From positions 1,426,001 through 1,490,000 of the forward strand of contig OZ252296.1 in NCBI GenBank assembly GCA_965250245.1: DNA of 64,000 bases. The letters are read 5' to 3'. The notes under the pieces were generated by a model, which worked only from the letters and a program-made list of their open reading frames with translations, searched no databases and was not told the origin of the DNA. Below are positions 1 to 7,536 of this stretch, piece by piece. Numbering within the stretch: position 1 is the first letter of the stretch; every line of letters begins with the position of its first letter. The translations under genes and the position numbers were made by a program. This DNA is from JABDIP01 sp965250245. GTDB lineage: Bacteria > Pseudomonadota > Alphaproteobacteria > DSM-16000 > Inquilinaceae.

Positions 1-1145
1 TGCCGCAACTGGTCGCCGCCTTCCACAGCCTGGTCGGCCTGGCGGCGGTATTCGTCGCCGCGGCCGCCTTCTTCAACCCCGAGGCCTACGGCATCGGCGA
101 GTACGGCAACATCGCCATCGGCAGCCTGATCGAGATGTCGATCGGCACCGCCATCGGCGCCATCACCTTCACCGGATCGGTGGTCGCCTTCGCCAAGCTG
201 CAGGGGCTGGTCAGCGGCAAGCCGCTGGTCTTCATGGGCCAGCACCCGCTGAACGCGGTCCTGGCCATCCTGACGATCGCCCTGGTCTGGTGGCTGTGCA
301 CCGACCAGTCGCCGATCGCCTTCTGGCTGATCGTCATCATCGCCCTGGCGCTTGGGTTCCTGTTGATCCTGCCGATCGGCGGCGCCGACATGCCGGTCGT
401 CATCTCGATGCTGAACAGCTATTCGGGATGGGCCGCCTGCGGCATCGGCTTCACCCTGCAGAACAACCTGCTGATCATCACCGGGGCCCTGGTCGGCTCC
501 TCCGGCGCCATCCTCAGCTACATCATGTGCAAGGGGATGAACCGGTCGATCTTCAACGTGATCCTGGGCGGATTCGGCGGCGAGACGGCGGCGGCCGCCG
601 GCCCCGGTGGCGGCGACAAGACGGTCAAGCAGGGCAGCGCCGACGACGCCTCCTTCATCATGGGCAATGCCCAGTCGGTCATCATCGTGCCCGGCTACGG
701 TATGGCGGTGGCGCAGGCGCAGCACGCGCTGCGCGAGATGTCCGACCTGCTGAAGAACGAGGGCGTGGACGTCAAATACGCCATCCACCCGGTGGCGGGG
801 CGCATGCCGGGGCACATGAACGTGCTGCTGGCCGAGGCCAACGTGCCCTATGACGAGGTGTTCGAGCTGGAGGACATCAACCGCGATTTCGCCTCGGCCG
901 ACGTGGCCTTCGTGATCGGCGCCAACGACGTCACCAACCCGGCCGCCAAGACCGACAGCGCAAGCCCGATCTTCGGCATGCCGATCCTGGACGTCGACAA
1001 GGCCAAGACGGTGCTGTTCGTGAAGCGCTCGCTGGCGTCGGGCTATGCGGGCGTCGAGAACGAGCTGTTCTTCCGCGACAACACCATGATGCTGTTCGGC
1101 GACGCCAAGGCCATGTGCGAGAACATCGTCAAGGCGATGGACTGA
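1..1145 (+). CDS. pntB: NAD(P) transhydrogenase subunit beta (5' end outside window)
   Basis: The reading frame is open from base 3 and ends at TGA 1143-1145, so about 380 C-terminal residues are present; full PntB proteins are about 460-480 residues. The visible part has several membrane helices (for example LVGLAAVFVAAAAFF and FWLIVIIALALGFLLILPI) followed by the cytosolic NADP(H)-binding domain III. Family hallmarks in that domain are GYGMAVAQAQH, the GANDVTNPAA stretch and VKRSLASGYAGVENELFF near the C-terminus. The enzyme couples inward proton flow across the inner membrane to hydride transfer from NADH to NADP+. pntA would be expected just upstream, outside the window. The neighbouring downstream gene is convergent. 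Confidence 0.97.
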   Translation, partial: PQLVAAFHSLVGLAAVFVAAAAFFNPEAYGIGEYGNIAIGSLIEMSIGTAIGAITFTGSVVAFAKLQGLVSGKPLVFMGQHPLNAVLAILTIALVWWLCTDQSPIAFWLIVIIALALGFLLILPIGGADMPVVISMLNSYSGWAACGIGFTLQNNLLIITGALVGSSGAILSYIMCKGMNRSIFNVILGGFGGETAAAAGPGGGDKTVKQGSADDASFIMGNAQSVIIVPGYGMAVAQAQHALREMSDLLKNEGVDVKYAIHPVAGRMPGHMNVLLAEANVPYDEVFELEDINRDFASADVAFVIGANDVTNPAAKTDSASPIFGMPILDVDKAKTVLFVKRSLASGYAGVENELFFRDNTMMLFGDAKAMCENIVKAMD

Positions 1146-1172
1146 GGCGGAGCGCGCGCCGCTGCCGCAGGG

Positions 1173-1670
1173 TCAGTAGAGACGTTCGGACTGCGCCTTC
1201 GCGTCGTAGATGACGGTTGGATTGGGGGCGAATGGCGGCTGGACGACCAGGGCGTACCAGGAGTCCGCGTTCATGACGCCGTCGAGGTGCTCCGAAAGCG
1301 CCCCGACGAGCGTGGGCCAACCCTTCATGTCCTCGCACAGCTCCAGGACGACCTGGCCGGCGTCCTCGAATGCCATGCAGATATCGTCGACCGTCATTCC
1401 ATCGCGTTTGTAGACGACGATCCGATCGAAGTCTGTCCAGCCGATCGAGCAGGGCGTGTTCGCTATCCGGTGTTTCGAGTGGTTGGACACCTCAATCCCC
1501 TGGGGGCCAACGGAGATCGTCAGATTTGGCCACTCGCCGGGGTACCACCACCGGCGGTCCCGGTGTGCGGCACGGTGTCGGCGAACGCGCTCAATTGCCT
1601 TGTTTAGCCGATCCAACATTGCCCACTCGCGCCAATCTGCAACCTGGCGTGCCGTCAGGGACAATGACAT
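1173..1670 (-). CDS. hypothetical protein, paralogue of the next gene
   Basis: 165 residues from an ATG at 1670; the frame stays open further upstream but that extension is proline/arginine-rich and looks non-coding. I do not recognise a named domain. The C-terminal half contains a pattern shared with the protein at 1721-2149: W-x-D-(F/V)-D-x-I-(V/I)-V-(Y/F), then C-(M)-A/S-(F/L)-E, a GW motif, (F/L)DGVM, a Trp, and a terminal TVIY. Proteins with this general layout (W.D...I..(Y/F)KRD..T.D.(I)C..F, ending PAF..N.TV.Y) are common as uncharacterised short cytoplasmic proteins in proteobacteria; that link is from memory. No signal peptide or membrane segment is seen. Confidence 0.7.
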   Translation of the reverse strand: MSLSLTARQVADWREWAMLDRLNKAIERVRRHRAAHRDRRWWYPGEWPNLTISVGPQGIEVSNHSKHRIANTPCSIGWTDFDRIVVYKRDGMTVDDICMAFEDAGQVVLELCEDMKGWPTLVGALSEHLDGVMNADSWYALVVQPPFAPNPTVIYDAKAQSERLY

Positions 1671-1720
1671 AGCAAAGGCTGTCCGCGAACCTGCAGGCAA
1701 CCATCGGCGCCAGCAAAGGA

Positions 1721-2149
1721 CTAGGCCGACGGGCCTCGCCGTCGCTCGTAGATCACCGTGTCGCGCGGGCGGCGGCGGGGGCGGTAGATGGCGTCCTGCC
1801 ACTGGTTGGGCGGCATGACGCCGTCGAACTGGTTGGGCAGGGCGGAAACCACCTCGTCCCAGCCGGTCATCTCGGCGTTGATCTCGCCCAGCACTTCGCC
1901 ATTGCCCTCCAGGGACATGCAGACACAGTCGCTGGTCTCAAAGGTCCGGTTGAAGACGATGATCGTGTCCACGTCACGCCAGCGCACCGCCAGCGGGGCG
2001 CTCGGCTCCGTCCGGCGGAACGTATTGCGGACCTGCACGCCGATGCGGTCCACGGAAATCACGAAATCGCGGAACTCCATGGGCCGCCATCCAAGGCGGT
2101 CGGCAAAGGTCTTCAACTGGCGCCACACTACCTGCATTCCCCTTATCAT
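1721..2149 (-). CDS. hypothetical protein, paralogue of the previous gene
   Basis: Up to 142 residues; the start is uncertain (ATG 2149 or ATG 2137, with AAGGGG lying too close to the latter). The protein aligns along most of its length with its neighbour at 1173-1670, sharing DxIIVFNR versus DRIVVYKR, the Cys-containing strand, MTGW versus MKGW, FDGVM versus LDGVM and the terminal TVIY. This indicates tandem duplication followed by strong divergence. Both genes lie on the minus strand with about 50 bp between them, so they may be co-transcribed. No function can be assigned. Confidence 0.7.
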   Translation of the reverse strand: MIRGMQVVWRQLKTFADRLGWRPMEFRDFVISVDRIGVQVRNTFRRTEPSAPLAVRWRDVDTIIVFNRTFETSDCVCMSLEGNGEVLGEINAEMTGWDEVVSALPNQFDGVMPPNQWQDAIYRPRRRPRDTVIYERRRGPSA

Positions 2150-2423
2150 CGATAATTTCGATGGATTTAGGGATTATTTTATCGATTCTGAGGTCTGGCG
2201 TCAACTAATTGTTTTTCAATGAGAAATCGGCTTTGGGACGCGGCCGTGGCCACCTCGTGCCCGAAAATCCGCGTATAATCGGGGTCCGGACACCATAGCC
2301 GCCCGATCGACCCGCAATGGCCTGTCACTCACCGGCTAGGCGCGGCCTCGTGGCGATCCTGTGTGCCGGTCGTGATTGCATGGCCCCGGTTGCCAGGCAT
2401 GACACGAACCGGAGCGGGGGAAG

Positions 2424-2966
2424 ATGACCGATTTCAGCATGGACGGACGGGCGAGCTGCCAATCCGCATTCGCCAATCTCACATTCGTCATTCGAGACAG
2501 TTTCGACCTGGCCAATGGCTGCTATTGGTTTGGCGCCAATGCCCGCCTGACCTTCGAGAACCTGACCGGCAATACCCACGAATTCACCTTCCTCGGCGGA
2601 ATCGTCGGCCAGTCCGGCCTGCGCATCCCGCCGCGTCGCAACGCCGTCGTCTTCACCAGCGCCTCGGGTAGCGGGCCCTTCGGTGGCACCATGGTCCATG
2701 TCAACTCGCGCACCCAGTCGGATGTGGTGGTCTGTCCGAATGCCGGCGTCGTGCCGTCCGCCGGGCCGGTCAACGCGGCGCCGCCGGCATCGACCGGAAT
2801 GGTTCCCCAGCGCGTGCCGCATCGCCTTCCGCGCCGTCAGGGCCCGCAGGAGGTCCGGCCGCGGGAACTGTCGCCGGGCGACCGGATCCGCCTGCCCAAC
2901 GGATGCATCATCGAGCATGAAGGCGAGCGGGTGATGATCAACTGCCCCAGGACGATCACGCGCTGA
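2424..2966 (+). CDS. hypothetical protein
   Basis: 180 residues from ATG 2424, preceded by a GGGGGAAG ribosome-binding stretch. The N-terminal 90 residues are rich in beta-forming and aromatic residues (CYWFGANARLTFENLTG, HEFTFLGGIVGQSG) and could form a small beta-sandwich. A Pro/Arg-rich linker follows, and then a short C-terminal segment (LSPGDRIRLPNGCIIEHEGER) that reads like a small beta-barrel. There is no clear signal peptide. I do not recognise the family. It stands alone between AT-richer upstream DNA (2150-2423, no gene seen) and the rpsU terminator. Confidence 0.6.
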   Translation: MTDFSMDGRASCQSAFANLTFVIRDSFDLANGCYWFGANARLTFENLTGNTHEFTFLGGIVGQSGLRIPPRRNAVVFTSASGSGPFGGTMVHVNSRTQSDVVVCPNAGVVPSAGPVNAAPPASTGMVPQRVPHRLPRRQGPQEVRPRELSPGDRIRLPNGCIIEHEGERVMINCPRTITR

Positions 2967-3035
2967 GACGCCCCTTCAGGCGTCGGGGCGGGGCCGGACC
3001 GGCGTGACCGGTCCCGGCGCCTGACCGCAAACACC

Positions 3036-3064
3036 AAAAACCGCCCAGCCAGGGGACTGGGCGG
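3036..3064 (-). terminator. rho-independent terminator of rpsU
   Basis: On the minus strand an 8-bp perfect stem (CCGCCCAG / CTGGGCGG, 8-nt loop) is followed directly by five T residues. It lies 38 bp beyond the rpsU stop codon. Confidence 0.85.
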
Positions 3065-3101
3065 CGGTAACGACCGTAACGGGTTGAAAGATCGGGGTGG
3101 G

Positions 3102-3305
3102 CTAGTAGCCCTCGCGCTCCAGGCGCTTGCGCAACAGCTTCCTGGCGCGGCGCACGGCCTCGGCCTTCTCCCGGGCGCGCTTTTCGGACGGCTTCTCGTA
3201 GCTGCGGCGCAGCTTCATTTCGCGGAAAATGCCTTCGCGCTGCATCTTCTTCTTCAGCGCGCGCAAGGCCTGGTCGACGTTGTTGTCGCGGACGTGAACT
3301 TGCAC
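3102..3305 (-). CDS. rpsU: 30S ribosomal protein S21
   Basis: 67 residues, starting with a GTG at 3305 that gives VQVHVRDNNVDQALRALKKK, the conserved bS21 N-terminus. An AGAGGAG ribosome-binding site sits at 3317-3324. An upstream in-frame ATG at 3350 would add 15 residues that are not part of the family. The conserved GIFREMKLRRSYEKPSEKR segment and the basic C-terminal helix are intact. S21 helps the small subunit in translation initiation. The gene is divergent from def-coq9, the arrangement for which the COQ9-like family was first named 'rpsU-divergently transcribed'. Confidence 0.96.
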   Translation of the reverse strand: MQVHVRDNNVDQALRALKKKMQREGIFREMKLRRSYEKPSEKRAREKAEAVRRARKLLRKRLEREGY

Positions 3306-3474
3306 CTTGGCTCGTCGCTCCTCTGGAACCCGGTCTACGGTCGAACACAATAAGGGGCCGGACGCCGGTCCGGACCCGTCAAGGGCGCGGGTTGTATCAC
3401 GACCTTGACGCTCTTGCCAAGTCGGCAGAATAGGCCAATTGTCCCTTCAGAATGGTAACCAGTGCAGAATCCCC

Positions 3475-4026
3475 ATGGCCCTGCTGAAAATCGCCCGGTT
3501 GGGCCATCCGGTGCTGCGCCAGCGCGCGGCGGCGGTCGACGATCCGACCGAGGAGGCGGTGCGGCGGCTGGTCGGCCATATGGTCGAGACCATGGAGGAT
3601 GCCCAGGGCATTGGCCTTGCCGCGCCCCAGGTGCACGTCGCCCGCCGGGTGATCGTCTTCCAGGTGCCGACCGATCGCCTGGAGGAGGGCGAGCCGCCCG
3701 GTCCGCCAGGCGTGACGGTGCTGGTCAACCCGGAGATCGAGCCGGTCGGAGAGTCCGTGGCGCTGGGCATCGAGGGGTGCCTGTCGATCCCCGAGATCCG
3801 CGGCGTCGTGCCCCGGCACAAGACCATCCGCTATCGCGGCATGACGCCGGCCGGGGAGCGGATCGAGCGCGAGGCCACCGGCCTGCATGCCCGTGTCGTG
3901 CAGCACGAGGTCGACCATCTGGACGGCATCCTGTTCCTCGACCGCATGCCCGACTTCACCACGCTCAGCTTCGAGAGCGAGATGCATCACCTGTTCGCCG
4001 AAGGCGCGGAGGCCGACGATGGATGA
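3475..4026 (+). CDS. def: peptide deformylase
   Basis: 183 residues from ATG 3475. The enzyme removes the N-formyl group from nascent proteins. All three family motifs are present: GIGLAAPQ (motif 1, residues about 45-52), EGCLSIP with metal-ligand Cys102, and QHEVDHLDG with ligands His144 and His148 and catalytic Glu145. The stop codon overlaps the start of the COQ9-family gene by 8 bp, which implies translational coupling. def is more often beside fmt; here it pairs with coq9 opposite rpsU. Confidence 0.95.
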   Translation: MALLKIARLGHPVLRQRAAAVDDPTEEAVRRLVGHMVETMEDAQGIGLAAPQVHVARRVIVFQVPTDRLEEGEPPGPPGVTVLVNPEIEPVGESVALGIEGCLSIPEIRGVVPRHKTIRYRGMTPAGERIEREATGLHARVVQHEVDHLDGILFLDRMPDFTTLSFESEMHHLFAEGAEADDG

Positions 4027-4705
4027 GACACCGGCGCACACCGAGCTGCGCGATACCGTCCTGCTGGCCAGCCTGCCGCATGTGGCCTTCGACGGCTGGA
4101 CCGACCGCACCCTGCGGGCCGGCGCCGCCTCGGCCGGGCTGGATGCCGGCGCGGCGAAACGGGCGTTTCCGGCAGGCGGCATCGATGCCATCGCGCATTT
4201 CAGCGACTGGGCCGATCGCCAGATGCTGGCGGTGTTGGATGAGGAGGCCGCCGCCTTCGCCGAGATGCGGGTCCGCGACAAGATCACACGGGCGGTGCGG
4301 GCGCGGCTGGAACGGCTGGAGCCCCATCGTGAGGCGGTGCGGCGGGCGATGACGGTGCTGGCCATGCGCGGCCGGGCCGGGCTTTCGGCGCGGCTGCTCT
4401 ATCGCTCGGTCGACGCCATGTGGCGGGCCGCCGGGGATACGTCGACAGACTACAATTTCTACACCAAGCGCGGATTGCTGGCCGGTGTGCAGAGCTCGAC
4501 CCTGCTGTATTGGCTGGGCGACGGGTCGGAGGATCACGCCGCGACCTGGGGCTTCCTCGATCGGCGGATCGCCGATGTCATGCGGGTCGGCAAGGCGATC
4601 GGCAAGGCCCGCGGTGCGGTGTCCCGGACCGGCGAGGGCACGCCATTGCCGCTGCGCATCGCCGCCGGCCTGAGCGCCCGGTTGCGAGCGGCCGGCAGGG
4701 GCTGA
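4019..4705 (+). CDS. COQ9 family protein
   Basis: 228 residues from ATG 4019, overlapping the end of def. The mostly helical protein has the family layout: an N-terminal TetR-like three-helix region, a conserved centre (LYRSVDAMWRAAGDTSTDYNFYTKRGLL) and the lipid-binding region SSTLLYWLGDGSEDHAATWGFLDRRI. COQ9 proteins bind ubiquinone intermediates and assist the hydroxylase COQ7 in ubiquinone synthesis; membership of that pathway is inferred from the family. The bacterial family was first described as divergent from rpsU, exactly as here. Confidence 0.9.
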   Translation: MDETPAHTELRDTVLLASLPHVAFDGWTDRTLRAGAASAGLDAGAAKRAFPAGGIDAIAHFSDWADRQMLAVLDEEAAAFAEMRVRDKITRAVRARLERLEPHREAVRRAMTVLAMRGRAGLSARLLYRSVDAMWRAAGDTSTDYNFYTKRGLLAGVQSSTLLYWLGDGSEDHAATWGFLDRRIADVMRVGKAIGKARGAVSRTGEGTPLPLRIAAGLSARLRAAGRG

Positions 4706-4724
4706 CTCCTAATCCCACCAGCAC

Positions 4725-4807
4725 CGTCATTGCGAGGAGCGATGCGACGCGGCAATCCACTCTATCCGGCGACAGTGGATCGCCACGCCTTCGGCTCGCG
4801 ATGACGA
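4725..4807. repeat. palindromic intergenic repeat
   Basis: An imperfect inverted repeat of about 83 bp: the left arm begins CGTCATTGCGAGGAGC and the right arm ends GGCTCGCGATGACGA. It fills the gap between convergent coq9 and sspB. The CATTGCGAGGAGCGAAGCGACG type of element is widespread between genes in proteobacteria. It may act as a bidirectional transcript end. Confidence 0.75.
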
Positions 4808-4853
4808 GTTGAAGGGTTAGGCGCGAGGCCCCGCTTTCGATACCTCGAAAGGC

Positions 4854-5324
4854 CTATTTCTTGCGGAACTGATCCAGCGCGACGATCTTGCCGCCCGCCT
4901 CGGCCACCGCCGGCGCGGGTTCCGGATCCAGGGTATCCTCGACCGCCTCTTCCTGCGGCTCCGCCTCTGGCGCCTGCTGGAACTGCAACGCGAAATTCAC
5001 CGAGGGGTCGGCGAAGGTCGTCACCGCCGCGAACGGGATGGTCAGCCGTTCCTTGGCATTGTTGAAGCTCAGCGTGACGGACACCTGGTCGTCCGTGACC
5101 TCCAGATCCTCGAACTGGTGCTGCAGGACGATGGTCATCTCGTCTGGATACTGCTCGGCCAGATGGGCGGGAATCTCGACCCCGGGGCCGCCGGTCAGGA
5201 ACGTCACGTAGAAATGGTGATCGCCCGGCAGCCCGGCCGCGGCGATCTTCTTCAGCGCCTGCCGAACGACGTCGCGAAGCGCCGTCTCGACCATGCGGTC
5301 ATAGCGGAGTTGATCATCGACCAT
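4854..5324 (-). CDS. sspB: SspB family ClpXP adaptor
   Basis: 156 residues. The N-terminal ~110 residues form the SspB substrate-binding fold (LRYDRMVETALRDVVRQAL, then HHFYVTFLTGGPGVEIPAHL and a beta-rich segment). An acidic, Pro/Glu-rich linker follows, and the protein ends in KIVALDQFRKK, which resembles the ClpX-binding tail of SspB. It tethers ssrA-tagged proteins to ClpXP for degradation. It lies about 110 bp downstream of the tmRNA gene on the same strand, placing tag source and tag receptor side by side. Confidence 0.93.
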   Translation of the reverse strand: MVDDQLRYDRMVETALRDVVRQALKKIAAAGLPGDHHFYVTFLTGGPGVEIPAHLAEQYPDEMTIVLQHQFEDLEVTDDQVSVTLSFNNAKERLTIPFAAVTTFADPSVNFALQFQQAPEAEPQEEAVEDTLDPEPAPAVAEAGGKIVALDQFRKK

Positions 5325-5431
5325 CGGAACAGACTAGCCGCGCCGTTGAAGCATGGGAAGCGCCGAGGCGCGGCTTCCGGCGCGACACATGGCGGCAGGC
5401 AGGCCTGCAGGCAGAGCGGTTGGGCGATAGG

Positions 5432-5820
5432 AAGAGAAGTGGGGCGCTTCTGTTGCCAGGTGCGCCCCGAACCCCGCCCGAGCGGTGTGACCCGCCGGGA
5501 CTTAAATTTGGCTATCCCAGCTGCCGTTAGGCGGCGAGGGCAACCTCACTGTAGTTGTCATTCGCAACTATCAGATGGCCCGATAACGGCGGTACCATGC
5601 CGGGCGAAAACCGAACCGTTCACCAGCCGTCGATCCTGTTTCGCCCCCATAAGGGGCCAGGGTGTTCGCCCTGGCCATCCTGGCGGCGGGTCAGGCGGTT
5701 GCGGGTCATGCCCGCGAGGCCGTCCTGGCCGCCGAAACTGGTGGAGGCGCCGGAGTACTGCCCTCCGGGTCCGGTCAGGCTATTGAGCACGGCGTTTATC
5801 GCCATAGTCGGTTTCCCGAC
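5432..5820 (-). ncRNA. ssrA: tmRNA, circularly permuted two-piece alphaproteobacterial type
   Basis: On the minus strand the tag frame at 5565-5527 reads ANDNYSEVALAA then TAA, a typical alphaproteobacterial degradation tag (normally preceded by a tRNA-borne Ala). The coding piece starts near 5648 with GGGGGCGAAACAGGATCGACGG, written here as positions 5648-5627, which matches the tmRNA 5' tRNA-like end. The acceptor piece lies upstream, as in permuted genes: CGCCTCC then encoded ACCA at 5749-5739. These two strands form a 7-bp acceptor stem with a G3:U wobble, the alanine identity element. A 6-bp hairpin with a 7-nt loop (5768-5750) takes the T-arm position but lacks the usual TTCRA. The intervening segment is about 5738-5649. 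A GC hairpin (5468-5441) marks the 3' end. The outer ends are approximate. Confidence 0.9.
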
Positions 5821-5826
5821 CCTCCT

Positions 5827-5855
5827 AATATAGTCGATCGGGGTCGGAATCGGAA
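5827..5855 (-). promoter_or_regulatory. candidate sigma-70 promoter of ssrA
   Basis: On the minus strand TTCCGA (5855-5850) and TATATT (5832-5827) are separated by 17 bp. The expected transcript start, near 5820, coincides with a GNRA-type hairpin (GTCGG-GAAA-CCGAC less one base) that begins the acceptor piece. Confidence 0.55.
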
Positions 5856-6000
5856 GGGTTGGAGGCCGAACGCGGCGATTCGCGCGGGTTTCCGCTGGCC
5901 TGCGAGCCCGGAACCCGCCATCGCCAAGGGACCGCGCGTGACCCTTGGTCGAACGGACCGCGCGGCGCTAGAGTGCCGGCCGTCGTCACGGGAGCCAACG

Positions 6001-6939
6001 ATGTCCATCACCCCCGAACAGCGTGCCGAAATCGACCAGCAGCGGGACGTCGCGCACCAGACCCGGCGCGCCACCGTGCCGGCGCTGGAGGAGATCCTGT
6101 TCGAGCCGCTGGAGGTGCTGGACCACGGGTTCGTCCGGGTGATCGACTACATGGGTGACGATGCCGCGGTGGTCCAGGCGGCGCGGGTCTCCTACGGCAA
6201 GGGCACCAAGCAGGTACGCGAGGATTCGGGCCTGATCCGCTATCTCATGCGGCATTGGCATTCGACGCCGTTCGAGATGTGCGAGATCAAGTACCACGTG
6301 AAGCTACCGATCTTCGTGGCGCGGCAATGGATCCGGCATCGCACCGCCAATGTGAACGAATACTCCGCCCGCTATTCGATCCTGGACCGGGAGTTCTACC
6401 TGCCGGCGCCGCAGGACCTGGCGGTGCAGTCCTCGCAGAACCGGCAGGGGCGCGGCGCGGCGCTGGAGGGTGCGGAAGCCGATCGTGTGCTCGGCCTGCT
6501 GCGCGAGGATGCCGAGAAGTGCTACGGCGACTACGCCTGGATGCTGAACGAGGACGAGTCCGGCACGGTCGTCGATGAGGGCCGGTCGGGGCTGGCGCGC
6601 GAATTGGCGCGCATGAACCTGACGCTCAACACCTATACCCAATGGTACTGGAAGACCGACCTGCACAACCTGATGCATTTCCTGCGGCTGCGCGCCGACG
6701 CCCATGCGCAATACGAGATCCGTGTCTATGCGGACATCATGCTGGACACGCTGAAGCGCTGGGTGCCGCTGACCTGCGAAGCCTTTCACGACTATCGCAT
6801 GGGGGCGGCCCATATCTCTGCGACTGGGCTGGAGGTGGTGCGCCGGCTGCTGGCCGGCGAGGCGGTCATTCAGGCCGATAGCGGCCTGTCCAAGCGGGAA
6901 TGGCGCGAGCTGATGGAAACGTTGGGTCGGGAGGCCTGA
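6001..6939 (+). CDS. thyX: flavin-dependent thymidylate synthase
   Basis: 312 residues from ATG 6001; the frame is open further upstream but that part crosses the ssrA promoter and is not family sequence. The ThyX signature RHR-x7-S is present as RHRTANVNEYS (from about residue 112), with SARYS following. Other family elements are HWHSTPFEMCEIKYHVKLPIF and the C-terminal RWVPLTCEAFHDYR. The enzyme makes dTMP from dUMP with FAD, NADPH and methylene-tetrahydrofolate. It is divergent from ssrA; 5821-6000 holds the two promoters. Confidence 0.96.
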   Translation: MSITPEQRAEIDQQRDVAHQTRRATVPALEEILFEPLEVLDHGFVRVIDYMGDDAAVVQAARVSYGKGTKQVREDSGLIRYLMRHWHSTPFEMCEIKYHVKLPIFVARQWIRHRTANVNEYSARYSILDREFYLPAPQDLAVQSSQNRQGRGAALEGAEADRVLGLLREDAEKCYGDYAWMLNEDESGTVVDEGRSGLARELARMNLTLNTYTQWYWKTDLHNLMHFLRLRADAHAQYEIRVYADIMLDTLKRWVPLTCEAFHDYRMGAAHISATGLEVVRRLLAGEAVIQADSGLSKREWRELMETLGREA

Positions 6940-6952
6940 TCCGCCTGTCCGT

Positions 6953-7029
6953 CGTTCCCGCGAAAGCGGGAACCTCGATGGGTCAAGCTGTGAATTGGCT
7001 CGAGATTCCCGCTTTCGCGGGAATGACGG
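6953..7029. repeat. palindromic intergenic repeat
   Basis: Two facing arms, CGTTCCCGCGAAAGCGGGAA (left) and ATTCCCGCTTTCGCGGGAAT (right), about 32 bp apart. Each arm is itself a palindrome. The same module occurs inside the element at 18941-19112. It separates convergent thyX and the next gene. Confidence 0.8.
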
Positions 7030-7041
7030 TTTGGTGGGGAT

Positions 7042-7392
7042 TCAGCGGATTTCGACGCGGTCGCTGTTGCACAGATCCTCGGCCCATAGCTTGATCTCGC
7101 GGCCGTTGGCGTCGTTGAAGCGCAGGTCGAAGAAGCAGTAGCGCCCGAAGCCGTTCATCTGGATCTGGCGGGTCTGGCCGGGCCCCAGCGTCGAGCTCAG
7201 CAGGTCGCTGCCCCAATACTTGCTGTAGATCGGCGACACGTAGACCGATTCCAGCGCCACATCGCTCGCATTGTAGACGGTGAAGCTGCGATCCTGTGCC
7301 GTCGCGGCCGAGGAGGATGCGACGGTCGAGAGCACACCGATGAATGCAATGCGGCGGATGCCACCGTGGCGCGCTGGGCGCATACCCGCCAT
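7042..7392 (-). CDS. small exported hypothetical protein
   Basis: 116 residues with a Sec signal peptide (basic start, IAFIGVLSTVASSSAATAQ, cleavage expected after ATAQ). The mature ~83 residues contain RSFTVYNASDVALESVYVSP, a tract of beta-strands, and two Cys (YCFFDLRF and EDLCNSDRVEI) that could form a disulfide. Similar short periplasmic beta-proteins occur in many alphaproteobacteria, without known function. An ATG three codons downstream is an alternative start. Confidence 0.6.
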   Translation of the reverse strand: MAGMRPARHGGIRRIAFIGVLSTVASSSAATAQDRSFTVYNASDVALESVYVSPIYSKYWGSDLLSSTLGPGQTRQIQMNGFGRYCFFDLRFNDANGREIKLWAEDLCNSDRVEIR

Positions 7393-7536
7393 ACCGTCAA
7401 CCTCGTTCGCTAGTCCTTAGCCGCGCGTGCCTGGAATTCGGAACGCGCGCGGCGCCCGGCCGCACCGGTCACCGTCGAACCATGGTCGAAGAATTGGACG
7501 GGAATGCGGCGGTCTCGGGACGTCGCGCCGCAAACC

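Noticed and set aside
5620..5805. A 61-codon minus-strand frame starting MAINAVLNSL
   Set aside because: It lies wholly within the tmRNA precursor, covering the acceptor piece, the intervening segment and the start of the coding piece.
5662..6000. A long N-terminal extension of thyX
   Set aside because: It overlaps ssrA and its promoter, and the residues are not ThyX sequence; ATG 6001 gives the family-typical protein.
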